A stretch of 64,000 nt of DNA, taken from Eudromia elegans (taxonomy: Eukaryota; Chordata; Aves; Tinamiformes; Tinamidae). Positions within the stretch are counted from its first letter, which is position 1, and every line of letters starts with the position of its first letter. The position numbers and the translations under genes were made by a program. Of this stretch, positions 57,201 to 64,000 are shown one piece after another. The DNA is taken from the NCBI GenBank assembly GCA_003342815.1, contig PTEX01000006.1:1247338-1311337 (forward strand), read 5' to 3'. The notes under the pieces were generated by a model that had not been told where the DNA came from, searched no databases, and worked only from the letters and a program-made list of their open reading frames with translations.

Positions 57201-59575
57201 AACTTAAAGAACGTGTTGAAACCCAGGAGACAAAGCTGAAAAAAATCCGTGCCATGAGGGGACAAGTGGATTACAGCAAGATCATGAATGGCAATCTGTG
57301 TATGTGGAGTTTTTAAGTAATTGATATAATTTAATATGCTATTTAGTGCATGACTAGCAAGTAACAGTATTTTCTGTAGGAGATTTTTAGATAGAATGTT
57401 TATTTTGTCTTTAAGCGCCTTGTTTCTAGAAAATTTATAGTGTTAACCGTTTTGTTTTATGTGGTCATCTGTAAAGTCAGATTAGGTGGTCAGAATAACT
57501 GTCAGAAATATATGTAATTGTTAGAAAATTCCCAAAATGTTATAGTTTGATATCTTTTACATGCTGTGTGCATATGCTAGATGTAAAGTTATTCTGTTGT
57601 ACTTTGATACTTCTATAAAAAGAGGATTAGAAAATATACAATACTTGTACTTTACCTAATTTCTTTTGTTATTATTATTTTGATAATTATAGCAACTGAA
57701 ATTGAGCATATCAGTGCCATGTTCCAGGAAAAGCAGCAGGAGCTACAGGCTGCAGTGTTAAAAGTGGATCAACTTACTCAGCAACTGGAAGACTTAAGAA
57801 AAGGAAAACTGAATGGATTTCAGTCCTATAATGGACAGATGACAGGACCTGCAGCAGTAGAATTAAAAAAGTTATATCAAGAGCTGCAGGTAAGTAAATG
57901 AGTAAATTTAACAAAAATAATATTACTGTCCTTGTGATTTTAGGGCAATTGATTCTGGGACATCCCATAAAGTGTGTTTGTTAGAAAATTGTTAGTGCTT
58001 AAGGTCACAGTCAATGCCCTTGTCATAAGAGAAGACTATTAGCTGTTGGAGCTTCTTAATGAAATATGTTTATGCCTAGATGCTTCAGATAGTTGCTATG
58101 TATAGGATTGGATGCATTGCACATAAATGTGTGTGAGGGTTCAGTCACGTCTTAAGACGTAGTTTCTCTCACTGTTTTTAAGAGTTCTTGAATTAGTTTG
58201 ACTGGTTATGTCTATGTCAAACTACAGAATTAAACTCAGACTGGTTTACTTTGCTCATTTTTTGACATTTTATTAACACTTTATTATTTATTTTAACACT
58301 ATATTAAAATTAAACTGGACAGTAGATAAAAGGAAGCAACTATCATAACAACTGTATTTTTTTTAAGATTCGTAACAGGCTTAACCAGGAGCAGAACTCG
58401 AAGCTTCAGCAGCAGAAAGAGCTTCTGAACAAACGTAATATGGAGGTGGCAATGATGGACAAGCGAATCAATGAGCTGCGCGAACGACTGTACAAGAAAA
58501 AAGTTGAGGCACGTCAAAAAGAAAACATTCCTGTAAGATAAACTGTTAAAAGGGCCACACTTTCCAGAGCCTATAAAAAACTACGTAAAGTGTCACTTTT
58601 CTCCAGCTGAGTATTACAACTTCACCTAAAGAAACTAATTTAGGAATAATGGACTCCTTAAATCTATGTTAAGATTTTTGTTAGATGCCAGAAAAATCTT
58701 AGACAAAATGCCCTTCTTTTTATTTTTCTTTATAGTGCACGGTATAATGTGCACTGTATTAAGATTTATAGCAGTTTATGTTTGTAGGAAGAAAACAGAC
58801 TGGTGCTTCAGAACACATATTATGTTTTGATTATTTAAGAAGTACTAATCTTCCAATGATTAGTATTAGAACTTCCATTCCTGGAGGAAAAACAAAAGAT
58901 ATTAAAAAAAAAAGGAAATGTTCTGATGAATTTAGTTATCGTAGCAGTCTGTGACATTAGAGAGAAAATAGTTGTACGGAAGACCATTCAGCTGAGAACT
59001 AGAGAGTGCAACTGTGGATCCCCACATGTATTCCCAGCTGGAGATCATTCTTTAAAAGAAAGAAAGAAAAATCTGTTTGATCTTTTAAGAATTCACTTTA
59101 ACCCACTTACCTAAGAAGAGGCAATGAAAAGATATATTTTACAGAAAAAAAAGATTTCTTCATGACAAATGTACCAGGGCTGAGAACTTCAACTTTTGAG
59201 GTTGTTTATTTTAGGGATTTAAATTTGTCTTTCTACTTCATGCTTTTGCAGAAGCATGGAGTACAGTCATTACTTACTACAGTAACTTAGCTACAGTGCA
59301 TAGTTCTGGATAGTTGAATTTAAATTTTCTGCTTTTGCTTAACAGATGTGTAGATTGCATGGAAATTCACATGTCTTGATTTGTGTATTTTTAGTTAAAC
59401 CGTATTAATGGAACTTCATCACCCCAGTCATCCCTGAGTGCTTCAGGAAGGGTTGCAGCAGTGGGACCTTATATCCAAGTTCCAAGTGCTGGCACTTATG
59501 CTGTACCAGTAGATCCAGTTAAGCCACAGTGTCTCACCATTGCGTCTAGCTCAACACATGGAAGATCAAAATCTG
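8913..59575 (+). CDS. PPP1R13B: PPP1R13B (ASPP1), 5' half of the coding region, nine exons
   Basis: ASPP1 binds p53-family proteins and promotes their activity on apoptotic genes; it also binds protein phosphatase 1 and acts at cell junctions and in the cytoplasm. The nine exons join in frame to give 388 complete residues plus the first base of the next codon. Residues 1 to about 90 form the ubiquitin-like N-terminal domain ([15 protein letters not shown], then [16 protein letters not shown]). Residues about 116-330 are a long Gln/Glu/Lys-rich coiled coil ([44 protein letters not shown]). From about 329 a Ser/Pro-rich linker starts ([15 protein letters not shown]). The match is to ASPP1 rather than its paralogue ASPP2: [16 protein letters not shown] is the ASPP1 form, whereas ASPP2 has MFLTVYLSNNEQHFTE. 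The proline-rich region, ankyrin repeats and SH3 domain lie outside the window. No disrupting change is seen in the exons. Confidence 0.97.
14734..14770. repeat. (TA)n-type microsatellite
   Basis: An imperfect run of TA and CATA units sits in intron 1, preceded by a short GTGTGTG tract. It is self-complementary and likely to vary in length. Confidence 0.85.
15180..15222. repeat. Paired poly(T) tracts
   Basis: Two T runs (about 14 and 18 bases) are separated by a short mixed spacer in intron 1. They could be the reversed tail of an old - strand retrocopy, but no body or target-site duplication was found, so they are called simple repeats. Confidence 0.8.
26309..26331. repeat. Poly(T) tract, 23 bases
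   Basis: A pure T run in intron 1. The flanking DNA was not recognised as a retrocopy. Confidence 0.85.
26845..27021 (+). mobile_element. Degraded CR1 LINE 3' end
   Basis: The stretch follows the usual order of a CR1 3' end: an AACAGG..AAACAGGCATCCCTG section, then GCTGCTCCTGCCTGAGG, then GAAATGACCTCCCGAGGCTT (the counterpart of the GATGACCTCC..AGGTCCCTTCC hallmark). It is highly diverged, so it is old, and only the terminal part is present. The assignment rests on remembered consensus order; the 5' limit is approximate. Confidence 0.55.
28752..28770. repeat. Poly(T) tract, 19 bases
   Basis: A pure T run about 450 bases before exon 2. It is too far from the acceptor to be its polypyrimidine tract. 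Confidence 0.85.
29223..29370 (+). CDS. PPP1R13B: PPP1R13B coding exon 2 (ubiquitin-like domain, first part)
   Basis: The acceptor TTCTCTTTCAG is followed directly by ATG ATA TTA, giving M4-I-L-T-V-F-L. The 148-base exon encodes residues 4-52 and the first base of codon 53, ending ...LAEVWRGN before the donor GTAAGA. It carries the first strands of the beta-grasp (ubiquitin/RA-like) fold seen at the N-terminus of ASPP1 and ASPP2. The peptide appears identical to mammalian ASPP1 over this stretch as far as I recall it. Because the exon begins with ATG, a transcript lacking exon 1 could start three residues later in the same frame. Confidence 0.96.
29795..29824. repeat. 14-bp tandem duplication
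   Basis: ACTTAAAAGTGGGT occurs twice head to tail, followed by two further matching bases. The copies are identical, which suggests a recent local duplication. Confidence 0.9.
36078..36170. repeat. AT-only rich tract before exon 3
   Basis: A (TA)n run, an A run and mixed A/T sequence, almost without G or C, end about 30 bases before the exon 3 acceptor. It could hold the branch point but no single site stands out. Confidence 0.85.
36202..36321 (+). CDS. PPP1R13B: PPP1R13B coding exon 3 (ubiquitin-like domain, second part)
   Basis: The acceptor TTTACTTGCAG opens the exon and codon 53 (GAA) is completed across the junction, giving [18 protein letters not shown] and then [15 protein letters not shown]. 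The 120-base exon covers residues 53-92 plus one base and ends at CAGA|GTGAGT. It completes the N-terminal beta-grasp domain. The final residues (SPAESNEQ) differ from the mammalian form and lie in a less conserved spacer. Confidence 0.96.
36322..38206 (+). other. PPP1R13B: PPP1R13B intron 3 (1.9 kb)
   Basis: This phase-1 intron has donor GTGAGT and acceptor TTTTACTTTCAG. It is AT-rich and nothing else was recognised. Confidence 0.85.
38207..38274 (+). CDS. PPP1R13B: PPP1R13B coding exon 4 (linker to the coiled coil)
   Basis: This short 68-base exon encodes [20 protein letters not shown] and then ENG (residues 93-115). It matches the hydrophilic linker of ASPP1 that includes NVINVPGEKRTENG in human. 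It ends at AATGGG|GTATGT in phase 0. The linker is the most diverged of the N-terminal exons, as expected for a flexible segment. Confidence 0.93.
38905..38931. repeat. Poly(T) tract, 27 bases
   Basis: The longest pure homopolymer in the window. No retrocopy body was recognised beside it. Confidence 0.9.
41155..41275 (+). mobile_element. Degraded CR1 LINE 3' terminus
   Basis: GGAGGTAGTTGGACCAGATG is followed by a counterpart of the CTTCC..AGGTCCCTTCC..CCTGAAT section and a terminal GATTCTGTGAC motif like the octamer end of CR1. Only about the last 120 bases can be followed, and the copy is strongly diverged, so the call is tentative. Confidence 0.45.
42848..42867. repeat. Poly(T) tract, 20 bases
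   Basis: A pure T run in intron 4, close to an A run at about 42788-42800. The two could pair in a transcript but this may be coincidence. Confidence 0.85.
43351..43381. repeat. 16-bp tandem duplication
   Basis: The unit AAATCTCTCTGAATCT is followed by a second, nearly complete copy ending in CTGAACC. Confidence 0.85.
47235..47301. repeat. 67-base pyrimidine-only tract
   Basis: This stretch contains only T and C on the + strand, mostly T runs of 7-11 separated by single or paired C. It lies deep inside intron 4, far from an acceptor. Confidence 0.9.
50243..50278. repeat. 18-bp tandem duplication
   Basis: The unit ATATAAAATAACTTTACT occurs twice head to tail; the second copy differs only near its end. 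Confidence 0.85.
53865..54096 (+). mobile_element. CR1 LINE 3' fragment (about 230 bases)
   Basis: The order of blocks matches the CR1 3' end: AGAGGAAACAGCCACAAACT, then GTGACAGAGCCCTGGAACAG, GTGGAGTCTCCTTCTCTGGA, GGTGACCTCTAGAGGTCCCT, and the terminal ATTCTGTGATTC. It is in the sense direction of PPP1R13B and lacks the coding part of the LINE, the usual 5'-truncated state. Divergence from the remembered consensus is moderate, so it is younger than the other two relics in the window. Confidence 0.88.
55955..56056 (+). CDS. PPP1R13B: PPP1R13B coding exon 5 (start of the coiled coil)
   Basis: The 102-base exon (34 codons, phase 0 on both sides) encodes residues 116-149: [20 protein letters not shown] and then [14 protein letters not shown]. 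It begins the glutamine-rich helical region shared by ASPP1 and ASPP2. The acceptor is TGGTCTGCAG and the donor GTAATA. Because the exon is symmetric, skipping it would keep the frame. Confidence 0.96.
56057..57124 (+). other. PPP1R13B: PPP1R13B intron 5 (1.1 kb)
   Basis: This phase-0 intron runs from donor GTAATA to acceptor TTTATTTTGCCAG. It is AT-rich and nothing else was recognised. Confidence 0.85.
57125..57299 (+). CDS. PPP1R13B: PPP1R13B coding exon 6 (coiled coil)
   Basis: The 175-base exon encodes residues 150-207 and one base of 208: [20 protein letters not shown], then [18 protein letters not shown] and [18 protein letters not shown]. The heptad-like spacing of Leu/Ile/Val with Glu/Lys/Arg supports a coiled coil. 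The acceptor is TTTTGCCAG and the donor, at 57300, is CTGT|GTATGT. Confidence 0.96.
57300..57692 (+). other. PPP1R13B: PPP1R13B intron 6 (393 bases)
   Basis: A short phase-1 intron with donor GTATGT and acceptor TTTTGATAATTATAG. The acceptor has a poor polypyrimidine tract beside an ATT repeat further upstream. No other feature was seen. Confidence 0.85.
57693..57889 (+). CDS. PPP1R13B: PPP1R13B coding exon 7 (coiled coil)
   Basis: The 197-base exon completes codon 208 (S) and encodes to residue 273: [18 protein letters not shown], then [20 protein letters not shown] and [10 protein letters not shown]. It ends at CTGCAG|GTAAGT in phase 0. The stretch [14 protein letters not shown] is the ASPP1-type spacer, which ASPP2 lacks in this form. 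Confidence 0.96.
57890..58367 (+). other. PPP1R13B: PPP1R13B intron 7 (478 bases)
   Basis: A phase-0 intron with donor GTAAGT and acceptor TTTTTTTTAAG. Nothing else was recognised. Confidence 0.85.
58368..58532 (+). CDS. PPP1R13B: PPP1R13B coding exon 8 (end of the coiled coil)
   Basis: The 165-base, phase 0-0 exon encodes residues 274-328: [20 protein letters not shown], then [20 protein letters not shown] and [15 protein letters not shown]. The final segment [10 protein letters not shown] is longer than the end of this exon in the human ASPP1 sequence I remember (KKIQ then LNRVNG) but resembles ASPP2 (KKKAALQQKENLP). The donor used is CCT|GTAAGA; no good donor was seen after KKK in this sequence. 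Confidence 0.94.
58533..59394 (+). other. PPP1R13B: PPP1R13B intron 8 (862 bases)
   Basis: A phase-0 intron with donor GTAAGA and acceptor TGTATTTTTAG. A short open frame inside (58926-59114) has no splice support. Confidence 0.85.
59395..59575 (+). CDS. PPP1R13B: PPP1R13B coding exon 9 (start of the proline-rich linker)
   Basis: The 181-base exon encodes residues 329-388 and one base of 389: [20 protein letters not shown], then [18 protein letters not shown] and [14 protein letters not shown]. Human ASPP1 continues from RSKS into ANDGNWP; that exon was searched for and not found before the window ends. The donor is [20 protein letters not shown] is shared with ASPP2, so this part of the linker is conserved in the family. 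Confidence 0.96.
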
Positions 59576-60809
59576 GTAAGCATTTAAGTCTAGCGTTTAC
59601 TAATGTACATTGTTTGGAAAAGAGTAGTAGGGAAAAGGAGGTCATTCTGTGTCAGGATAATCTCTGAGCTGGAGGCAAGTTTTAGATATGTTGGTACTGC
59701 TCTGTTAGTTGAACATTAGTCACTTGATAAGAAGCATTTTTGCCTCTACACCACCAAAAAGGAACACATGCAACAGATTTCATGTTCTGTCTTAAGTGCT
59801 TCTGTGTAATACTGGAATCAACTTTGTGGCAACCTGTTATAAACAACTCCTTACAGTATGTTTCCTTTTCTTAAGTAAAACAAACCTATTGGACTAATAA
59901 AAACAGTATCACTTCTCAGAAGGGGACTCCAGCTTAGATAGGGCAGTTAGTGATACCAGCAGAGACTATTTTGAACCATTTCTGAAGTGTTGCTGCTTGT
60001 TAACTCTTTCTGTCTTTGTTAGAAAAAGAGCCCTTTCAGATCGTTGCCCATACCTTGCTATCTGGAATTTGTTCCATGTCTACCATAGTTAATAATTCCA
60101 TCTAGATGGAAAACAACAGTATTAACTCATTTTTGTTCACATTGGAAACTGAAGGAGTCGAGTTGTGCTGTTTGTTCCTTGGGTTTTTATTCTAGTAAAA
60201 CTTCCTTCTCTGGTCAATTTATTGGGAGACATTTTGGCAAAAACAGAATACAGAAAAAGTGGCTAGTGGGAAAAACCTGCTTAATATAGATAAAAATGCA
60301 CAGTCCCATGGATCTGATCACAGGACTTGTTTTGAGTTCTCTTTCAGGCATCTAAAAATGGGATAAGGGATGACCATGACAGCAAAGCTTCTGCAATATT
60401 TAGCTATCTTCCAGTGTTTAGTACTGAACAGCTCAGCAGAGAATCCAGCAGAATGCTCCCAGATAGGGAAGAAACAAATCTAGTGAAGTCTGCTGAAGAT
60501 TTTTGTAGGATAGACGCTAGCAATTTAGTAAGGACTGTGAAATAACCTTCTACCAAGGATAAATTCTCAGTCATGCTTATTCTGTATGAGCAAACACTTG
60601 CCACAAGTTTGTTTTTTAGATAGACAGATCTTTAGCGCTGTTTTGATTTCCTGTGTTCTGGTTTTGTAGAAGCATGTTAAGTCTCTAGGGGTAGTACATA
60701 GTCTACCAGTGTTATCAAGAGACCAGGGGAAAAAATAAGCAAACAAACAGAAAAACAGTTTAGGGTCAGGATATTATCCTTCAATATCCGTGATATAATA
60801 ATACCTTTA

Positions 60810-60839
60810 GTTTAAGTCAAACATATATTTGACTTAAAC
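60810..60839. repeat. Perfect 12-bp inverted repeat with 6-base loop
   Basis: GTTTAAGTCAAA is followed by CATATA and then by its exact reverse complement. In a transcript it would form a short AT-rich hairpin. The flanks do not extend the pairing, so it is shorter than a typical microRNA precursor. Confidence 0.9.
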
Positions 60840-61337
60840 AAACCTCATCACTGCGTTTTACAGAAAAATCAAACTATAGAATGCCTTAATTGTAGGGTAA
60901 AATGACCTATTTGCAACAGATTTGTTTTTGAAAATGTGCATTCCTCTTCCACATTGGGAAGGACGATTCATAACTTATAAATTTTAGAGACAAAAAAATT
61001 CATTATTTTATAAATATCTACGAATATCAATGCATACCCCGTTCTAGAATTATCAAAGAGATCCCTCCGTTTTTAATAAAAGAATTCATTCTGCATTAGC
61101 ACTTGACTTTATTACTGTAAACATATTTGAAGAAAATCCCCAAAGATAGATTTATGTAAGTTTATCATTTATTCAGGAAGAAGAAATAAGGAGGAATCTT
61201 TTTTCGCTGTCATGCTTTTATTTCTCATTATCTGAGTTTTCTTATTCTAATTTCTCCACTGTCATTGTTATAATTTTTGCACCACTTTTTTTCTTTCTTT
61301 TTCTGTGTAACTGGATCTGCCTTGGTGTGTCCGCTAG

Positions 61338-61493
61338 AGACAGACTGTGAGTGTGTGAAAAAATCTCCAGGTACCTGGAAGGTTTCTGATTTAGACATAA
61401 TAGTGGATCCTATTCTGTCACCTCCCACTTCTCTTCAGTCTGCTGTTCACAATGTCATCCACCTGGCACCTACTGTCTTTGACACCCAACACT
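61338..61493 (+). CDS. PPP1R13B: Candidate alternative PPP1R13B exon (156 bases, in frame)
   Basis: A long pyrimidine tract (CTTTTTTTCTTTCTTTTTCT region) is followed, with no intervening AG, by the acceptor GTCCGCTAG at 61337. Read from the phase-1 donor of exon 9, codon 389 becomes GAG and the frame is open: ETDCECVKKSPGTWKVSD, then LDIIVDPILSPPTSLQSA and IHLAPTVFDTQH. A GTGAGT donor at 61494 closes a 156-base exon that is phase 1-1, so it would insert 52 residues without breaking the frame. If that donor is not used, the frame reads on to a TAA at 61538-61540. I do not remember this segment in mammalian ASPP1, so it may be bird-specific, rarely used, or a false exon. Confidence 0.42.
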
Positions 61494-61573
61494 GTGAGTC
61501 TGTAGAAGATCTTTGGCTACCTAAGGGACTCCGTTTATAATATGGTTATCTGAGCTCTTGCAAACAGATACAT

Positions 61574-61579
61574 ATTAAA
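61574..61579 (+). terminator. Possible ATTAAA poly(A) signal
   Basis: The second-commonest poly(A) hexamer lies 34 bases after the TAA that ends the read-through form of the candidate exon. It would suit an intronic polyadenylation isoform. The hexamer is frequent by chance in this AT-rich intron. Confidence 0.25.
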
Positions 61580-62224
61580 GAGTATTTTTAGAACCTGTGC
61601 TGTGTTGTGGTAAGCAGTAGATGCTGTTGAAATGTAAAATTGTTTGGGGAGTCGCTCTTCTACTTTGAAGGAAACTGGTTTGCAGTAAATCCATCCCTGG
61701 AGTCCTGCATTAGACCTAGCCTCGCAAGGAATTTTCTTCATTGAAAAAGATTGAAAAAGGAATTACAAGAAATTTTGTGCTAATCTTCAAAGTATCTTTT
61801 AGGATATTTCAGATTAATACAAAGATTTAGTTCGAGTTATTTTGTGTAAGTATTTTCAGAGTTTTCAGGATACTTTGACTTCAGATTTGGGAAAAAAAAA
61901 AAGACTTTGGCAAGATCTGTAGCAAGAATCTTGTTGTTTTGAGTAGGAATGTTCTACCTGGTTTGCATTTCATTTGCTGTAGTATCTATGTAGGATCTAG
62001 ATTTACAAAAATGTTTAGGTGAAATCAGAAAAAATACATAAAACTTCATGTACATGCCAAACAGATCGATGAGGCTATGCTCACTGCTAGGTACTCTTGC
62101 AGATGGCAAGGGGATGCATTTGCAGGAGCAAATGAAGCCAGTTGCTTGAAGTGGCTGTGGAAGGGCTGAGGTTAGGATCTCGTTAGGGCTTGTCCCAGGG
62201 TTGTTTGCCATTAGATATGAGTGT

Positions 62225-62480
62225 CTGGCAGCTGTTCAGTCTACCAAAAGAGAGCAAAAGGCAGGAGCTGTTTGGTTGCCTCCTCTCAGCATCCATCGTG
62301 CCAGCTCCTGGCACCGGGTGCTGCAGCTGCAGATTGCAACAGCAGCAGCTTACCTGAGCGCCTGCGATTCAGCCTGGGTTGTGGGAATGAGGAAATGTGC
62401 AGCCATACAACACGCAGCATTGGCAGGGCTGCCAGGGTGCAGCAGGAAGGAAGCGAAGATGGGAAGAGTTAGATCCTGAT
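62225..62480. other. GC-richer patch in intron 9, unassigned
   Basis: About 250 bases have clearly more G and C than the surrounding intron, with GCTGCAGCTGCAGATTGCAA and CAGCAGCAG motifs. Short open frames cross it but none is recognisable. It could be an enhancer, an old retrocopy or an unrecognised repeat. Confidence 0.35.
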
Positions 62481-62634
62481 GTTTACAGATCAAGGATGAA
62501 ATGGAGAAAGCGGAGAGGGCAGAGGGGGCCTGAATTTATTTCCATTGTGCTACCTCAGAAGTCAGGGATGACAGTGCTAATATTTGGAACTCAGAGGATT
62601 ACAAAAAGTTTTTGTGTACCTGTTTTTCTAATAG

Positions 62635-62658
62635 AAGGCTGTGTGGTTACTTATGCAG
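62635..62658 (+). CDS. PPP1R13B: Candidate 24-base microexon of PPP1R13B
   Basis: The acceptor CCTGTTTTTCTAATAG and a consensus donor, GCAG|GTAAGA, bracket 24 bases. Read from the exon 9 phase, the codons are GAA GGC TGT GTG GTT ACT TAT GCA, with one base left over, so the segment is phase 1-1 and free of stops. A segment this short gives little coding evidence; the case rests on two good splice sites and the matching phase. Confidence 0.25.
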
Positions 62659-64000
62659 GTAAGAGAATTAAATATTTTAGCATTTTTGCAGTTGTTTCTG
62701 TGCTTTCTTCACAGCTAAGCTTATGAGTAAAGATGCTTTATGTTTTGCACGAGTAAGTTGCAACAGCTTGTATTGATCTTTAAAATAGGAGTTTTCACTC
62801 TGAAAACTCTGAACCTCAGAAGTATTATGGAATGTCCTATTTATTTTGTTAATTCTGTGTATACTTGAAAAACTTGGTATAATTTAGGGCCAAAGTATTT
62901 ACACATTCGTTTCTCTCAGTCTTGCTCTTGTTAATCAGATAATTTAAAAAAAAAAAACAACAACGAACAAAAAAAAGCAAGGTGTCTAGTTCTTGGATCT
63001 TACCAGTATTAAGCCCATTCTCCTTACATCAATTTCTTGGCAGAGTACTTGTATGAAGAATGATTCTGGACTGCTTATTATATTCTAAGTGTAAACATAC
63101 AGAAGTGTTAACTCTATTTCATGACCACAAAAAAATATTCTTGCTCCAAAATTTTGTGTCTCAGAATTCAAATACAGTTGATCTGAACTTAAAAGTTAAA
63201 GCAATATTGTGGTAAGAAGTGGTGTGCATGTATAGGTCTCAAAAATAAGGAGTATAGAGGATCATATGCAGAGGTATAACTTTGTGGGGTTTGCTTGCTT
63301 GAAAATAAGCTTATAAATAAGTTTATATTTATGTTATATGGTCTGAATTCATGCTCATGTTCAAAACATTAATTGGGAAGAAATCTTCAGGTTGTCACTT
63401 CTAGGGAAGAAGAAAAGGTATATTCTGTAAAGGACAATAAGGCTTTGGAGGGAAGGTAGAGTGATGTTAAATTTACTATAACTAGAATATTTCTATGTAG
63501 CTTATTTTTAGATTAGTTTTTATAGTAGACACTGAATGCAAAGAATTATAGAAATATTCTTCTAAGGGACTTGAAATTAAGTTAGAAGCTTTTTCAGTAG
63601 TTTTTTTTTTTTGGTCTTATCTTCCTTTTTTTCTAGACCATGAATTTTAGAAATCTCAGTAAGTCTTCCTTTTTCCCCACACTGTGATTCATTTTGTCGT
63701 CCTCTAGTACATTTAGTTGTCTGTTACCTGCCATCTGTATCAAGCTTAAACGCTCCACTAAGATCATTACAGGACAGTAAGGAAGGAGGAACCACCTCTG
63801 GCCTTCCTGGAGTAGGGGAAACCTGAAGTTTAATCTTTTAAAGTTAGATCAAAGCCCTTGGATCTAGCCAAGGATCTATCTAGCTACTATAAAACGATTC
63901 TAATTATCAGGCCTTCCAAGCTGCCTAATTAGAAATAGAAAGTAAACAGTGTCCTCCAGTTAATAAAGGAATATATCAAAGCACGTAAGAGTTCATTAAC

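Larger units (their letters stand above)
59576..64000 (+). other. PPP1R13B: PPP1R13B intron 9, partial (runs off the window)
   Basis: A phase-1 intron starting with donor GTAAGC. Its acceptor is not in the window. It holds a perfect 12-bp inverted repeat, two unassigned exon-like segments (61338-61493 and 62635-62658) and a GC-richer patch at about 62.2-62.5 kb, all described separately. The rest is AT-rich. Confidence 0.8.

Noticed and set aside
1-64000. LTR retroelements, endogenous retroviral genes, DNA transposons, tRNA or microRNA genes
   Set aside because: None was recognised: no paired long terminal repeats, no polymerase, capsid or transposase-like frames, and no cloverleaf or long hairpin seen by eye. 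A repeat-library and covariance-model search would be needed to exclude very degraded copies.

Overview
This window looks like bird nuclear DNA. It has one long host gene split into small exons by large AT-rich introns, a single CpG-island promoter, and copies of the CR1 LINE 3' end, the typical interspersed repeat of birds and other sauropsids. No bacterial-style gene packing, rRNA, tRNA, CRISPR array or recognisable LTR/viral element was seen. The exact species cannot be told from the sequence.

The main gene is on the + strand and is the 5' half of PPP1R13B, which encodes ASPP1 (apoptosis-stimulating protein of p53 1). I identified it by reading spliced exons and comparing the peptide with the vertebrate ASPP1 sequence from memory. 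Nine coding exons can be placed to the base (8913-8921, 29223-29370, 36202-36321, 38207-38274, 55955-56056, 57125-57299, 57693-57889, 58368-58532, 59395-59575). All junctions use GT/AG and keep the frame. Together they encode the first 388 residues: the ubiquitin-like N-terminal domain, the long Gln/Glu/Lys-rich coiled coil and the start of the proline-rich linker. The p53- and PP1-binding C-terminus (ankyrin repeats and SH3) lies to the right of the window. Intron 1 is 20.3 kb and intron 4 is 17.7 kb.

Layout: 1-6.9 kb is AT-rich intergenic DNA with nothing recognised. About 6.9-7.8 kb holds a candidate two-exon gene on the - strand, of unknown identity, pointing away from PPP1R13B. About 8.37-9.25 kb is a CpG island that contains PPP1R13B exon 1 and could serve as a bidirectional promoter. 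From 8.9 to 59.6 kb is the body of PPP1R13B, with sparse CR1 relics and simple repeats. From 59.6 to 64 kb is the next intron, cut by the window edge. It contains two unassigned exon-like segments in the correct phase: a 156-nt cassette that can also read as an alternative 3' end, and a 24-nt microexon.

The observations most worth checking are the divergent - strand candidate gene, the possible alternative exon at 61.3-61.5 kb that could give a C-terminally truncated ASPP1, and the microexon. All three are predictions from splice sites, phase and open frame; none has expression evidence here.
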